From: Pseudomonas putida
GTDB taxonomy: Bacteria > Pseudomonadota > Gammaproteobacteria > Pseudomonadales > Pseudomonadaceae
Reading direction: 5' to 3'
Assembly: GCF_009883635.2 (NCBI RefSeq)
Contig: NZ_CP026115.2
Coordinates: forward strand, 3,038,001 to 3,102,000
Length of the DNA stretch: 64,000 bases
Shown in pieces: positions 43,583-51,198 of this stretch (the stretch's first letter is position 1; the number at the start of each line of letters is the position of its first letter). The position numbers and the translations under genes were made by a program. The notes beneath the pieces were generated by a model that had not been told where the DNA came from, searched no databases, and saw nothing but the letters and a program-made list of their open reading frames with translations.

Positions 43583-46015
43583 TCACCACTTGTAGGAAGC
43601 ACTGGCCACGACGCTACGTTCGTCGCCGTAGTAGCAGTAGTAGCTATCGCAGGTGGAGAGGTAGTCCTTGTTGAACAGGTTGGTGGCATTGACCGCCACC
43701 GACGCGCCTTTGAGACTGTTGCTCAGGCGCCCCAGGTCGTAGTGCACGGTGGCGTCGAACACGGTGTAGGCGTTGGCCTTGCCCAGGTAGGTGTTGGCCT
43801 GGTCGCCGTAGGTGTTGCCGGTATAGCGCGCGCCGCCGCCGATGCCGAAGCCGTCGAGCACGCCGCTGTGCCAGGTGTAGTCGGCCCACAGCGAGGCTTG
43901 CTGGTTGGGCATCAGCTGCAGGCGGTTACCCTTGTAAAGGCCATCCTGCACTTCCGACTTGGCCAGGGTGTAGGCGGCGGTCAGCTTGAGGTTTTCGGTG
44001 ACGTCGGAAACCGCTTCCAGCTCCAGGCCATGGACTTTCACTTCGCCGGTCTGGCTGGTAAAGGTCACGCCGCCTTCGTTGTTGGTGACCGAGACGTTTT
44101 TCTGCGTCAGGTCATACACGGCTGCCGAGAGCAGGGTGTTGGAACCCGGTGGCTGGTACTTGATACCCAGCTCCCACTGCTTGCCTTCGGTCGGCTTGAA
44201 CGATTCGGTGGCGGACGCGGACGCATTGGCGGCCGGCTGGAACGACTCGGCATAGGACAGGTAAGGCACGAAACCCGAATCGAACACGTAGCTGATGGCG
44301 GCGTTGCCGCTGAACTGCTTGTCCCGCTGGGTATTGGTGGCATCACCCTGGTTGAAGTACTTGGTGCTGGTGTGCACCCAGTCTTCACGACCGCCCAGGG
44401 TCAGGCGCCAGTTACCGAGGGCCATCTGGTCCTGAACATACACGCCGGTCTGACGGGTTTTCTGGTCATAGTCGTAGAACGCCGTGGAGCGGTCCGGACG
44501 GGTGATCGGCACCCCGTAGACCGGGTTGATCACGTTGCTGTCCGGCACGTTGAAGCCGAAGATCGACAAGTAGTTGGTGTTCACGCGCTGGTGGTCCAGC
44601 CCCAGCAGCAGGGTGTGGGTCACGTCGCCGGTGGCGAAGTCGGCCTGGAAGTTGTTGTCCACCGCGAACTGGCTGATGTCTTCATCAGTGTTGGTGGACA
44701 TGCGGCTGACGGTGCCATCGTCCTTCACCGGGCCACCTGGCTGGTAATAGCTGCCAGGGGTGATGGTCTGGAATGCCAGGTCCGTCTTGGTGTAGCGCAG
44801 GTTCTGCCGGAACTGCCAGACATCGTTGATGCGGTGTTCGAAGGCGTAGCCCAGCGCGTAGTAGGTGCGGTCGTAGAACTCGTAGTCCGGGTCACCCAGG
44901 TTCTTGTGGTGAGAGATCTTGCCGAACGGCATGTCGATCTTAGTGCCCTGGATCGGCCGGAACTGGCTGGTGGCACCGGTATCGTCGCGGGTGAACTGGG
45001 TCAGCAGGGTCAGCGAGGTATCGTCGTCGATGTTCCAGGTCAGACTCGGGGCGATGTTGTAGCGCTTGTCATCAATATGGTCGATCTGCGTCCCCCCATC
45101 GCGAATCACACCACTGACGCCGTAAAGAAAGCGACCTTCGTCATCAATCTTGCCGGTGCTGGCGAAGTTGATCTGGCGGTGGTTGTCACTGCCGTACTGC
45201 AGTTCGATCTCGTGGGCGCTTTCAGGCTGCGGGCGGCGGCTGACCATGTCCAGCAGGCCGCCGGGCGGGGTCTGGCCATACAGCGACGAGGCTGGGCCAC
45301 GCAGCAGGGCCAGGCGGTCGAGGTTCCAGGTTTCGGCCTTCGGGTTGGCATATACGCCCCGTGGCAGCGGCAGGCCGTCGAGGAACTGGGTTGGTTCGAA
45401 ACCACGCACGCGCATCCAGTCGTAGCGGGTGTCGCTGCCGAAGCTGGCGGAGACGATACCCGGCATGTATTTCACCGCGTCGTCCAGGCTGTGCACGCCG
45501 CGGTCGCTCATCTGCTGACGGGTCGCCACGGAGATCGAACGCGGGACTTCGACCAGCGCGGTATCGGTCTTGGTGCCGGCGGCGGTGCGCTTGGCCAGGT
45601 AGCCATCGACCGGGCCCCAGGCACTCTCGGAAGCGCTGGCGGCATTCACGGTGGTTTCCGGCAGGGCCAAGGCACCATCGGGTACGGCGACCAGGCTGTA
45701 GCTGCCGACGCTGCTCTGCTGCAGTTGAAGTCCAGTGCCCTGCAGGGCGGCTTGCAGGGCGCCAAGGCCATTGTACTGGCCATTGACCGGGGCCGAGGTA
45801 CGGCCGCTGACCAGCGCCGGGTCGATGGCCAGGGCGATGCCCGACTGGCTGGCGATCTGGTTCAGGGTGCTGGCCAGCGGTGCGGCGGGCAGGTTGTAGA
45901 CGCGCGGCGCGGACTGCTCGGCGGCGAACAGGGCGGTGCTGGACAATGGCGTGGCCACGGCGATGGCCAGGGCCATCAGGCTAGGACGCAGGATACGATC
46001 AACGGCACGGGACAT
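43583..46015 (-). CDS. TonB-dependent ferric-siderophore receptor with signalling domain
   Basis: 810 residues from the ATG at 46015. Signal peptide (about 1-32), an N-terminal STN signalling domain (VYNLPAAPLASTLNQIASQSG onward, about 38-112), plug domain (about 150-270; RVRGFEPTQFLDGLP, LLRGPASSLYG), 22-strand barrel and a terminal aromatic SYKW. The C-terminal CDSYYCYYGDERSVVASASY resembles hydroxamate receptors (ferrichrome/ferrioxamine, FhuA/FoxA/FiuA). With the FecI- and FecR-like genes upstream it forms a cell-surface signalling set that should induce its own expression when the siderophore is present. Confidence 0.93.
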   Translation of the reverse strand: MSRAVDRILRPSLMALAIAVATPLSSTALFAAEQSAPRVYNLPAAPLASTLNQIASQSGIALAIDPALVSGRTSAPVNGQYNGLGALQAALQGTGLQLQQSSVGSYSLVAVPDGALALPETTVNAASASESAWGPVDGYLAKRTAAGTKTDTALVEVPRSISVATRQQMSDRGVHSLDDAVKYMPGIVSASFGSDTRYDWMRVRGFEPTQFLDGLPLPRGVYANPKAETWNLDRLALLRGPASSLYGQTPPGGLLDMVSRRPQPESAHEIELQYGSDNHRQINFASTGKIDDEGRFLYGVSGVIRDGGTQIDHIDDKRYNIAPSLTWNIDDDTSLTLLTQFTRDDTGATSQFRPIQGTKIDMPFGKISHHKNLGDPDYEFYDRTYYALGYAFEHRINDVWQFRQNLRYTKTDLAFQTITPGSYYQPGGPVKDDGTVSRMSTNTDEDISQFAVDNNFQADFATGDVTHTLLLGLDHQRVNTNYLSIFGFNVPDSNVINPVYGVPITRPDRSTAFYDYDQKTRQTGVYVQDQMALGNWRLTLGGREDWVHTSTKYFNQGDATNTQRDKQFSGNAAISYVFDSGFVPYLSYAESFQPAANASASATESFKPTEGKQWELGIKYQPPGSNTLLSAAVYDLTQKNVSVTNNEGGVTFTSQTGEVKVHGLELEAVSDVTENLKLTAAYTLAKSEVQDGLYKGNRLQLMPNQQASLWADYTWHSGVLDGFGIGGGARYTGNTYGDQANTYLGKANAYTVFDATVHYDLGRLSNSLKGASVAVNATNLFNKDYLSTCDSYYCYYGDERSVVASASYKW

Positions 46016-46093
46016 GCAGCGGCTCCTCGACGGATAAGTGCTAACTGCTTCCTTGCCGAGCGAGATTCCAGAAGTGACAGGGGGAATCGGAAA

Positions 46094-46116
46094 AAAAGTG
46101 AGAATTATTTGAATCT
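46094..46116. promoter_or_regulatory. Possible iron-responsive promoter of the receptor
   Basis: AAAAAGTGAGAATTATTTGA is an AT-rich stretch 80-100 bases before the receptor start, with a GAGAATTATT half like Fur sites. An ECF-type promoter is expected here but its boxes could not be fixed. Confidence 0.3.
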
Positions 46117-46125
46117 GGCTTTTGC

Positions 46126-46240
46126 CTGCACCGGCCCCTTCGCGGGGCAAGCCCGCTCCTACAAGGACCATGCAGGTTTCAGAAACGCTGTAGGAGCGGG
46201 CTTGTCGGGGCGCCGAACCGCCGCGAAGAGGCCGGTACAG
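46126..46240. repeat. REP pair, right copy carrying an insertion
   Basis: The left REP is standard (CCGGCCCCTTCGCGGGGCAA). In the right REP the sequence GGGCTTGTC is followed by GGGGCGCCGAACCGC before CGCGAAGAGGCCGG, so the inverted repeat is broken by about 15 extra bases. It lies between fecR-like and receptor genes. Confidence 0.8.
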
Positions 46241-46242
46241 AT

Positions 46243-47199
46243 TTACTTGGGTACTACGGTCACCCACCACGGCGTATGCCGCTCGATCTTCACTGGCAGC
46301 GCCGGCACCAGCGAAGCCAGGGCCAGGTCGGTGTCGGTCAGCGGGAAGCTGCCGGTCACGCGCAGGTCGGCCACTTCATCGGCCACGCCCAGGTGACCGC
46401 TGCGGTAGTGGCCCAGCTGTTTCAGCAGGTCGGCCAGGCGCACGTTGTCGACCACCAGCATGCCGCGGGTCCAGGCATCGGCCCCGGCCTGCACCGGGCC
46501 TATCCGGCCCAGGCCGTTGCTGTTCATCAGCACTTGCTGGCCTTCGTGCAGGACCTGTTCGTCTCCGCTGTTGTGCGGCATGGCGGCTACTGACGACTGC
46601 AGGACTTCCAGGCGCGTGCCACTGTCTTCGCGGCGCACCAGGAAACGCGTACCCAGCGGCCGCAGGCGGCCATCGTCGGTACGCACCAGCAACGGGCGTG
46701 GGTCGTCGTGGCCGGTTTCCACCGATATTTCGCCTTGATGCAGCACCAGCACCCGCTGGTCGCCGGCGTAGTCGATGTCCACGGCGGTGTGGGTATTGAG
46801 GCTCAGCAGCGTGCCGTCGGCCAGGCGCAATGTCCGCAGTTCACCGGTGGCGGTGCGTTGATCCGCCAGCCAGTAACTGGGCGCCAACGACGGTGTGCCG
46901 ACCCCGGCCAGCACAGCGCCGAGCAGGAACAGGCCGGCAAGCCCGCTGCCGGCCTTGCCGATCCGGCGTCGCAGGCTGACGCGCGATTGCAGCAGGGCCT
47001 GGCGAGCCGGGCCGGCAGCGACGCTGACGCGGTGGTCGAGGGCGCCGAGCTGGCGCCAGGCACGGGCATGTTCCTCGCTGGCGGCATGCCAGCGGATGAA
47101 TTCGTTGCGCTCGTCAGGTGTGCCGCTGCCATCGTCCAGGCTCATTTTCCAGGCAATGGCGGCTTCTAGTACCCGCGACGAAACCGGTGTGTTGTTCAC
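46243..47199 (-). CDS. FecR-like anti-sigma factor / sigma regulator
   Basis: 318 residues from a GTG at 47199 that overlaps the sigma-factor stop (GTGA). N-terminal cytoplasmic DUF4880-type part (AAIAWKMSLDDGS, FIRWHAASEEHARAW), one membrane helix (AGLFLLGAVLAGVG, about 90-105), then the periplasmic FecR domain (GELRTLRLADGTLLSLNTHT, GEISVETGHDD, LGTRFLVRRED). It transmits the signal from the receptor's STN domain to the ECF sigma factor. Confidence 0.92.
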   Translation of the reverse strand: MNNTPVSSRVLEAAIAWKMSLDDGSGTPDERNEFIRWHAASEEHARAWRQLGALDHRVSVAAGPARQALLQSRVSLRRRIGKAGSGLAGLFLLGAVLAGVGTPSLAPSYWLADQRTATGELRTLRLADGTLLSLNTHTAVDIDYAGDQRVLVLHQGEISVETGHDDPRPLLVRTDDGRLRPLGTRFLVRREDSGTRLEVLQSSVAAMPHNSGDEQVLHEGQQVLMNSNGLGRIGPVQAGADAWTRGMLVVDNVRLADLLKQLGHYRSGHLGVADEVADLRVTGSFPLTDTDLALASLVPALPVKIERHTPWWVTVVPK

Positions 47200-47714
47200 G
47201 TCGGTTCCCCGTACAGGGCCACATAGCACTGGCGCATGCCCTGGGCGATGTACTGGCGCACGCGTGACACCGAAACGCCCAGGCGTTCGGCAATTTCGGC
47301 GTGGCCCATGCCGTCCAGGCGGTTGTGCAGGAAGGCTGCGCGGGCCTTGCTCGACAGCTTGCCGAGCAGGCGGTCGATGGCTTTGAGGTCTTCGAGGATC
47401 AGGTGCTGGGTTTCCGGGGACGGGTGTTCGGCTTCGGGGATCAGCGCCAGCTCGGCCAGGTAGGCTTGTTCCAGCGCCGCGCGGCGGAAGTGGTCGAACA
47501 TCAGGCCCTTTGCCACGGCCGCGAGGAAGGCACGCGGTTCGCGCGGGGTGTCGAGTTGCTCGCGCCCGAGCAGGCGCACGAAGGTGTCCTGGCTCAGGTC
47601 TTCGGCACGCTGGCGGCAGGCCATGCTGCGCTGCAGCCAGGCGAGCAGCCAGCTGCGGTGGTCGCGGTACAGCGAGCCAACCAGTTCGGCGTGTGGGCTG
47701 TGGACAGAAGACAC
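47196..47714 (-). CDS. ECF sigma factor, FecI type
   Basis: 172 residues. Sigma region 2 (AEDLSQDTFVRLLGRE, LAAVAKGLMFDHFRR) and region 4 (LDGMGHAEIAERLGVSVSRVRQYIAQGM helix-turn-helix, about 140-167) are clear. It should direct transcription of the downstream TonB receptor operon under control of the FecR-like protein. An AT-rich Fur-like site lies just upstream. Confidence 0.94.
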   Translation of the reverse strand: MSSVHSPHAELVGSLYRDHRSWLLAWLQRSMACRQRAEDLSQDTFVRLLGREQLDTPREPRAFLAAVAKGLMFDHFRRAALEQAYLAELALIPEAEHPSPETQHLILEDLKAIDRLLGKLSSKARAAFLHNRLDGMGHAEIAERLGVSVSRVRQYIAQGMRQCYVALYGEPT

Positions 47715-47744
47715 GCAGCGTCCCCCTGGAACGAATGCATTAAC

Positions 47745-47770
47745 TAACGATAATTATTCGCGATTGTTAC
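47745..47770. promoter_or_regulatory. Fur-box-like site upstream of the sigma factor
   Basis: TAACGATAATTATTCGCGAT has two NATWAT-type hexamers (GATAAT, and AATTAT on the other reading), about 35-50 bases before the sigma-factor ATG. It is a partial match to the 19-bp Fur consensus, in the expected place for iron control of a FecI-type gene. Confidence 0.5.
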
Positions 47771-47854
47771 AGAGGCAGGGGGTAGGGTGCAATGTACGCT
47801 TATCGGATTGCCATCATGGAAAAGGCTGATGGCCTCTTCGCGGGACAAGCCTAT

Positions 47855-48565
47855 TCAAAGGCCGTGGTTATGCACTGCGCGCCTGCGCCAACCCCGCAGC
47901 CGCTGCTCCAGCTGCAATGGGCTGTCGAGCTGCTGGCGGCGGGCCTGGCTGAACAGGATCAGCGCCAGCTCCGCCGTGACCTGCGCATCGGCGCTGGCAT
48001 GGTGACGTTCATCCACTTGCAGGCCGAAGCGTGCCACCCAGTCATCCAGCCCAGCCTCGCGCAACACGGTGTCGGGGTTGAGCATCGGCGCCAGTTCTGC
48101 CACGTCGAGGAAGGGCAACTGCAGCCGATGGCCCAGGCTATCCTTCAGGGCCCGGGCAAGCATGCGCTGGTCGAAAGGTGCATGGAACGCCAGCACCGGG
48201 CTGTCGCCGATGAATTCGAGCAGGTCGAGCAAGGCTTCGGCCGGGTCACAGCCAGCGGCCAGGGCACTTGGCCCAAGGCCATGGATCAGCACGCTGGCGT
48301 TGGTTTTCTGTTCAGGGCGGTGCAGGGTGCGTTCGAACTGCTGGGCGAAATCAATGGCGCCATCCTCGATGGCCACCGCGCCGATCGACAGCACCTGGTC
48401 GCGGTTCGGGTTCAGGCCACTGGTCTCCAGGTCGAGCACCACCCAGCGCTGCTCGCGCAACGGGCACACCCCCAGTGGCCTGGCCTTGGGCAGCCGTGCC
48501 AGGCGCTGGCGCAAGGCATCGTCCAGCAGCGGGGCAGCGGGGCGCAGCCAGGCGAACAGGCTCAT
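47855..48565 (-). CDS. DnaQ-family 3'-5' exonuclease
   Basis: 236 residues. DEDDh exonuclease motifs are present: VVLDLETSGLNPNRD (Exo I, about 42-56), LAFHAPFDQRML (Exo II), and HHASADAQVTAELAL (Exo III with His and Asp, about 188-202). The N-terminus has a short lead not seen in the Pol III epsilon subunit, and there is no polymerase-binding tail, so a stand-alone nuclease is likely. The start overlaps the stop of the upstream cNMP/CBS gene (ATGA); the pair is conserved in Pseudomonas. Confidence 0.88.
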   Translation of the reverse strand: MSLFAWLRPAAPLLDDALRQRLARLPKARPLGVCPLREQRWVVLDLETSGLNPNRDQVLSIGAVAIEDGAIDFAQQFERTLHRPEQKTNASVLIHGLGPSALAAGCDPAEALLDLLEFIGDSPVLAFHAPFDQRMLARALKDSLGHRLQLPFLDVAELAPMLNPDTVLREAGLDDWVARFGLQVDERHHASADAQVTAELALILFSQARRQQLDSPLQLEQRLRGWRRRAVHNHGL

Positions 48566-50499
48566 AACTGATACCGCAGGGCCAGGCTGCTTTGCAGGCG
48601 CTGGGCCTGACGCAGGGATTCGCGCAGGATGCGCCGGTCCAGATGGTTGAGGCTGTCTGGGTCGAGGCGGTTGGAGTACGGCAGGTTGTCGCGGGTCTGG
48701 CGCTGGTGCTGCTGCATGCGGGTTTGCTGGATGAAGTGGTAGGCCTCTTCGTAAGCGGCGCCGTCGAGCGCTTCGATGACCCCTTTGTCGACCAGCTGGC
48801 GCAGGCGCTCCAAGGTGTTGCAGGCACCTATGCCGTTGGCCAGGGCCAGCAGGCGGGCGCCATCGACGAAAGGTGTCAGGCCCTGGACCTTGAGGTCGAG
48901 GGTGGCGGCCTTGTCGTTGCCCTGGCGGGTCAGCACGAACTCGCGCAGGCGGCCCACCGGAGGGCGCTGGCGCAGGGCGTTGTCGGCCAGCATGCGCTGG
49001 AAGATGCGGTTGTCTGCCACCTGCTCCAGCAGCTGCCGGCGCAGTTGTTCACAACCCTGCTCATCGCCCCAGACCACACGCAGGTCGAAGTAGATGCTCG
49101 AGCCCAGCAGGTTCTCCGGGCTGGCCTCGCGCACGAAGCTGGCAAAGCGCCGTGCCCACTGCGCGCGTGACAGGCACAGCTCGGGGTTGCCGGCCATGAC
49201 ATTGCCCTTGCACAGGGTAAAACCGCACTGGGCCAGGCACTGGTTGATGTACTGCGCCAAGGGCAGCAGGCGTGCGCGAATGGCCTCGGCTTCGGCGTCG
49301 TCGGTGGCTTCGAAAAGAATGCCGTTGTCCTGGTCTGTGTGCAGGGTCTGCTCGCGGCGCCCTTCGCTGCCGAAGCACAGCCAGCTGAACGGCACACCGG
49401 GGTCGCCACGTTCGGCAATGGCCAGCTCGATCACCCGGCATACCGTGTGGTCGTTGAGCAGGGTGATGATCTGGGTGATCTGCGTCGAGGAGGCACCGTG
49501 GGCGAGCATGCGCTCGACCAACTGGCCGATCTCGCCGCGCAACTGCACCAGCGAATCGAGGCGTGGCGCATGGCGGATGGTACGCGCCAGGTGCACCAAG
49601 TCGACCCGCTGCAGGGAAAACAGGTCACGTTCGGACACCACGCCACACAGGCGCTGGTTGTCCACCAGGCAGACATGGGCGATATGCCGCTCGGTCATCG
49701 CCATGGCCGCATCGAAGGCGCTGGCCTTGGGGCTGAGGTAAAACGGCCTGGCGGTCATGTGCTGCTCGATTGGCGCGCCGAGGTCGGCATCGGCGGCGGC
49801 CACCACCTGGCGCAAGTCACGCAGGGTGAAGATGCCCAGCGGGCAGCGTTGCGGGTCGACCACGACGATGCTGCCGACCTGCTGTTCATGCATCAGGCGC
49901 ACCGCCTCGCGCAGCGTTGTATCCGGCGCGCAGACCACTGGGTGACGCATGGCCAGTTCGCCCAGCGGGGTATTCAGCGAGTACTGGGTGCCGAGGGTTT
50001 CCACCGCGCGCTGGCGGACCTGCTGGTTGACCTGGTCGAGCAGGCTACTGACGCCACGCAGCGCAAAATCTCGAAACACTTCCGACATCGAGAACACGCG
50101 GATGAACGCGGCCTTGTTCAGCTGCAGGCAGAAAGTGTCTTCGCCGGCCAAATGTTCGGTGCGCGTCGCCCGCTCGCCGAGCAGCGCTGCCAGCGGGAAG
50201 CATTCGCCGCCGGTGATCTCGAAGGTGGTTTCCACCCCAGGCTTGACCATGTGCTGGCGCTCGCCGACGACCCGGCCCTGCTTGACGATGTAGAAGTGCT
50301 CGACGGGCCCGTCCGTGGGTTTGATGATGCTTTCGCCGCTGGCATAGAAGCGCAGCTGGCATTGTTCCACCAGGAAGGCCAGGTGGCTCTGCTCCATCTG
50401 GTTGAACGGCGGGAAACGCTGCAGAAACTGCAAAGTGCCCTGGATGTTCTGCAGTACTGCCGTTCTTCCCGCCTGACTGTAGGCGTCCTTTTTGCTCAT
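48562..50499 (-). CDS. cNMP-binding, CBS-pair and DUF294 nucleotidyltransferase protein
   Basis: 645 residues. Order: cyclic-nucleotide-binding domain (about 25-140; FYIVKQGRVVGERQHMV), two CBS motifs (about 180-300; VVDPQRCPLGIFTLRD, VDNQRLCGVVSERDLF), then a GlnD-like nucleotidyltransferase with GSEGRREQTLHTDQDN (GS-x-R-E-x-D-x-D metal site, about 378) and a helical substrate-binding C-terminus. It looks like a cytoplasmic signalling enzyme sensing adenine nucleotides; substrate unknown. It is coupled to the exonuclease gene behind it. Confidence 0.88.
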   Translation of the reverse strand: MSKKDAYSQAGRTAVLQNIQGTLQFLQRFPPFNQMEQSHLAFLVEQCQLRFYASGESIIKPTDGPVEHFYIVKQGRVVGERQHMVKPGVETTFEITGGECFPLAALLGERATRTEHLAGEDTFCLQLNKAAFIRVFSMSEVFRDFALRGVSSLLDQVNQQVRQRAVETLGTQYSLNTPLGELAMRHPVVCAPDTTLREAVRLMHEQQVGSIVVVDPQRCPLGIFTLRDLRQVVAAADADLGAPIEQHMTARPFYLSPKASAFDAAMAMTERHIAHVCLVDNQRLCGVVSERDLFSLQRVDLVHLARTIRHAPRLDSLVQLRGEIGQLVERMLAHGASSTQITQIITLLNDHTVCRVIELAIAERGDPGVPFSWLCFGSEGRREQTLHTDQDNGILFEATDDAEAEAIRARLLPLAQYINQCLAQCGFTLCKGNVMAGNPELCLSRAQWARRFASFVREASPENLLGSSIYFDLRVVWGDEQGCEQLRRQLLEQVADNRIFQRMLADNALRQRPPVGRLREFVLTRQGNDKAATLDLKVQGLTPFVDGARLLALANGIGACNTLERLRQLVDKGVIEALDGAAYEEAYHFIQQTRMQQHQRQTRDNLPYSNRLDPDSLNHLDRRILRESLRQAQRLQSSLALRYQL

Positions 50500-50525
50500 G
50501 ACACTGACCGTATAGCTACGCCGAA

Positions 50526-50545
50526 CTATATATATCTATATATAG
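50526..50545. promoter_or_regulatory. AT-only palindrome upstream of the cNMP/CBS gene
   Basis: CTATATATATCTATATATAG has perfect 9-bp arms (CTATATATA / TATATATAG) around TC, 27 bases before the ATG at 50499. It stands out in GC-rich DNA. It may be a promoter -10 region or operator. Confidence 0.4.
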
Positions 50546-50706
50546 GAGCGGCCTTGTTGTTCTCGGTCCCCATGGTCGGCTGGCAGCGGGGTGGTGCCCA
50601 TTGGACGTAAGTCTAGTGAGCCGCTGCTGTCAAAGACCCGACGAAAGGCGAGCCGGGTTACAGGGCTTTTGCGGTCCTAACCACTGAGCGGGATTTTTTT
50701 GACGAG

Positions 50707-51156
50707 ATGACCATGGCTGAGCATGACGACATCCTGAGTGACGCCGAACGCGAAGCATTGGCCGTGGTGAGTGCGCCCCTTGCGCCCAGTCCGGTAGTGT
50801 TGATTGTCGATGACAATCCGGTGAACAGCGAGGCGCTGAAGTGGTACCTGAAGAGCAGGGGCATCGAGTGCATGACTGCTGATGGGGCCCAGGAGGCGAT
50901 ATTCAAGCTGCATTATGAACCGCGCATTGCGCTGATGATTACCGACCTGCGCATGCAGCCCAGCGATGGCCTGGAGTTGATCAGGCAGATTCGCGAATCG
51001 GAGCGGGCAGCGTTGTCGATCATCGTGGTGTCGGGCGACACCGATGTGAAGGAGGCGGTGGACGTGATGCACCTGGGGGTGGTGGATTTTCTGCTGAAGC
51101 CGGTGGACCTGGGGAAACTGCTGGGGTTGGTGAAGAAGGAGCTGAAGATTGAGTGA
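50707..51156 (+). CDS. Stand-alone response-regulator receiver protein
   Basis: 149 residues; a second ATG at 50713 is equally possible. A 30-residue acidic lead (DILSDAEREALAVV) is followed by a CheY-like receiver: acidic pocket LIVDDNP (about 34-40), phospho-acceptor Asp in LMITDLRMQPSDG (about 80), Ser/Thr in VVSGDTD and Lys in FLLKPVD. There is no output domain. No histidine kinase is encoded nearby, so its partner is elsewhere. Confidence 0.85.
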   Translation: MTMAEHDDILSDAEREALAVVSAPLAPSPVVLIVDDNPVNSEALKWYLKSRGIECMTADGAQEAIFKLHYEPRIALMITDLRMQPSDGLELIRQIRESERAALSIIVVSGDTDVKEAVDVMHLGVVDFLLKPVDLGKLLGLVKKELKIE

Positions 51157-51166
51157 CACAGGATCG

Positions 51167-51186
51167 GGGCCGCAAAGCGGCCCTTT
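51167..51186. terminator. Hairpin between the convergent receiver and glcB genes
   Basis: GGGCCGC-AAA-GCGGCCC followed by TTTC on the plus strand. It is a compact 7-bp GC stem between two convergent stops (51156 and 51199); it may end transcription from the plus side. The T-tract is short. Confidence 0.5.
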
Positions 51187-51198
51187 CACTGATATTGC

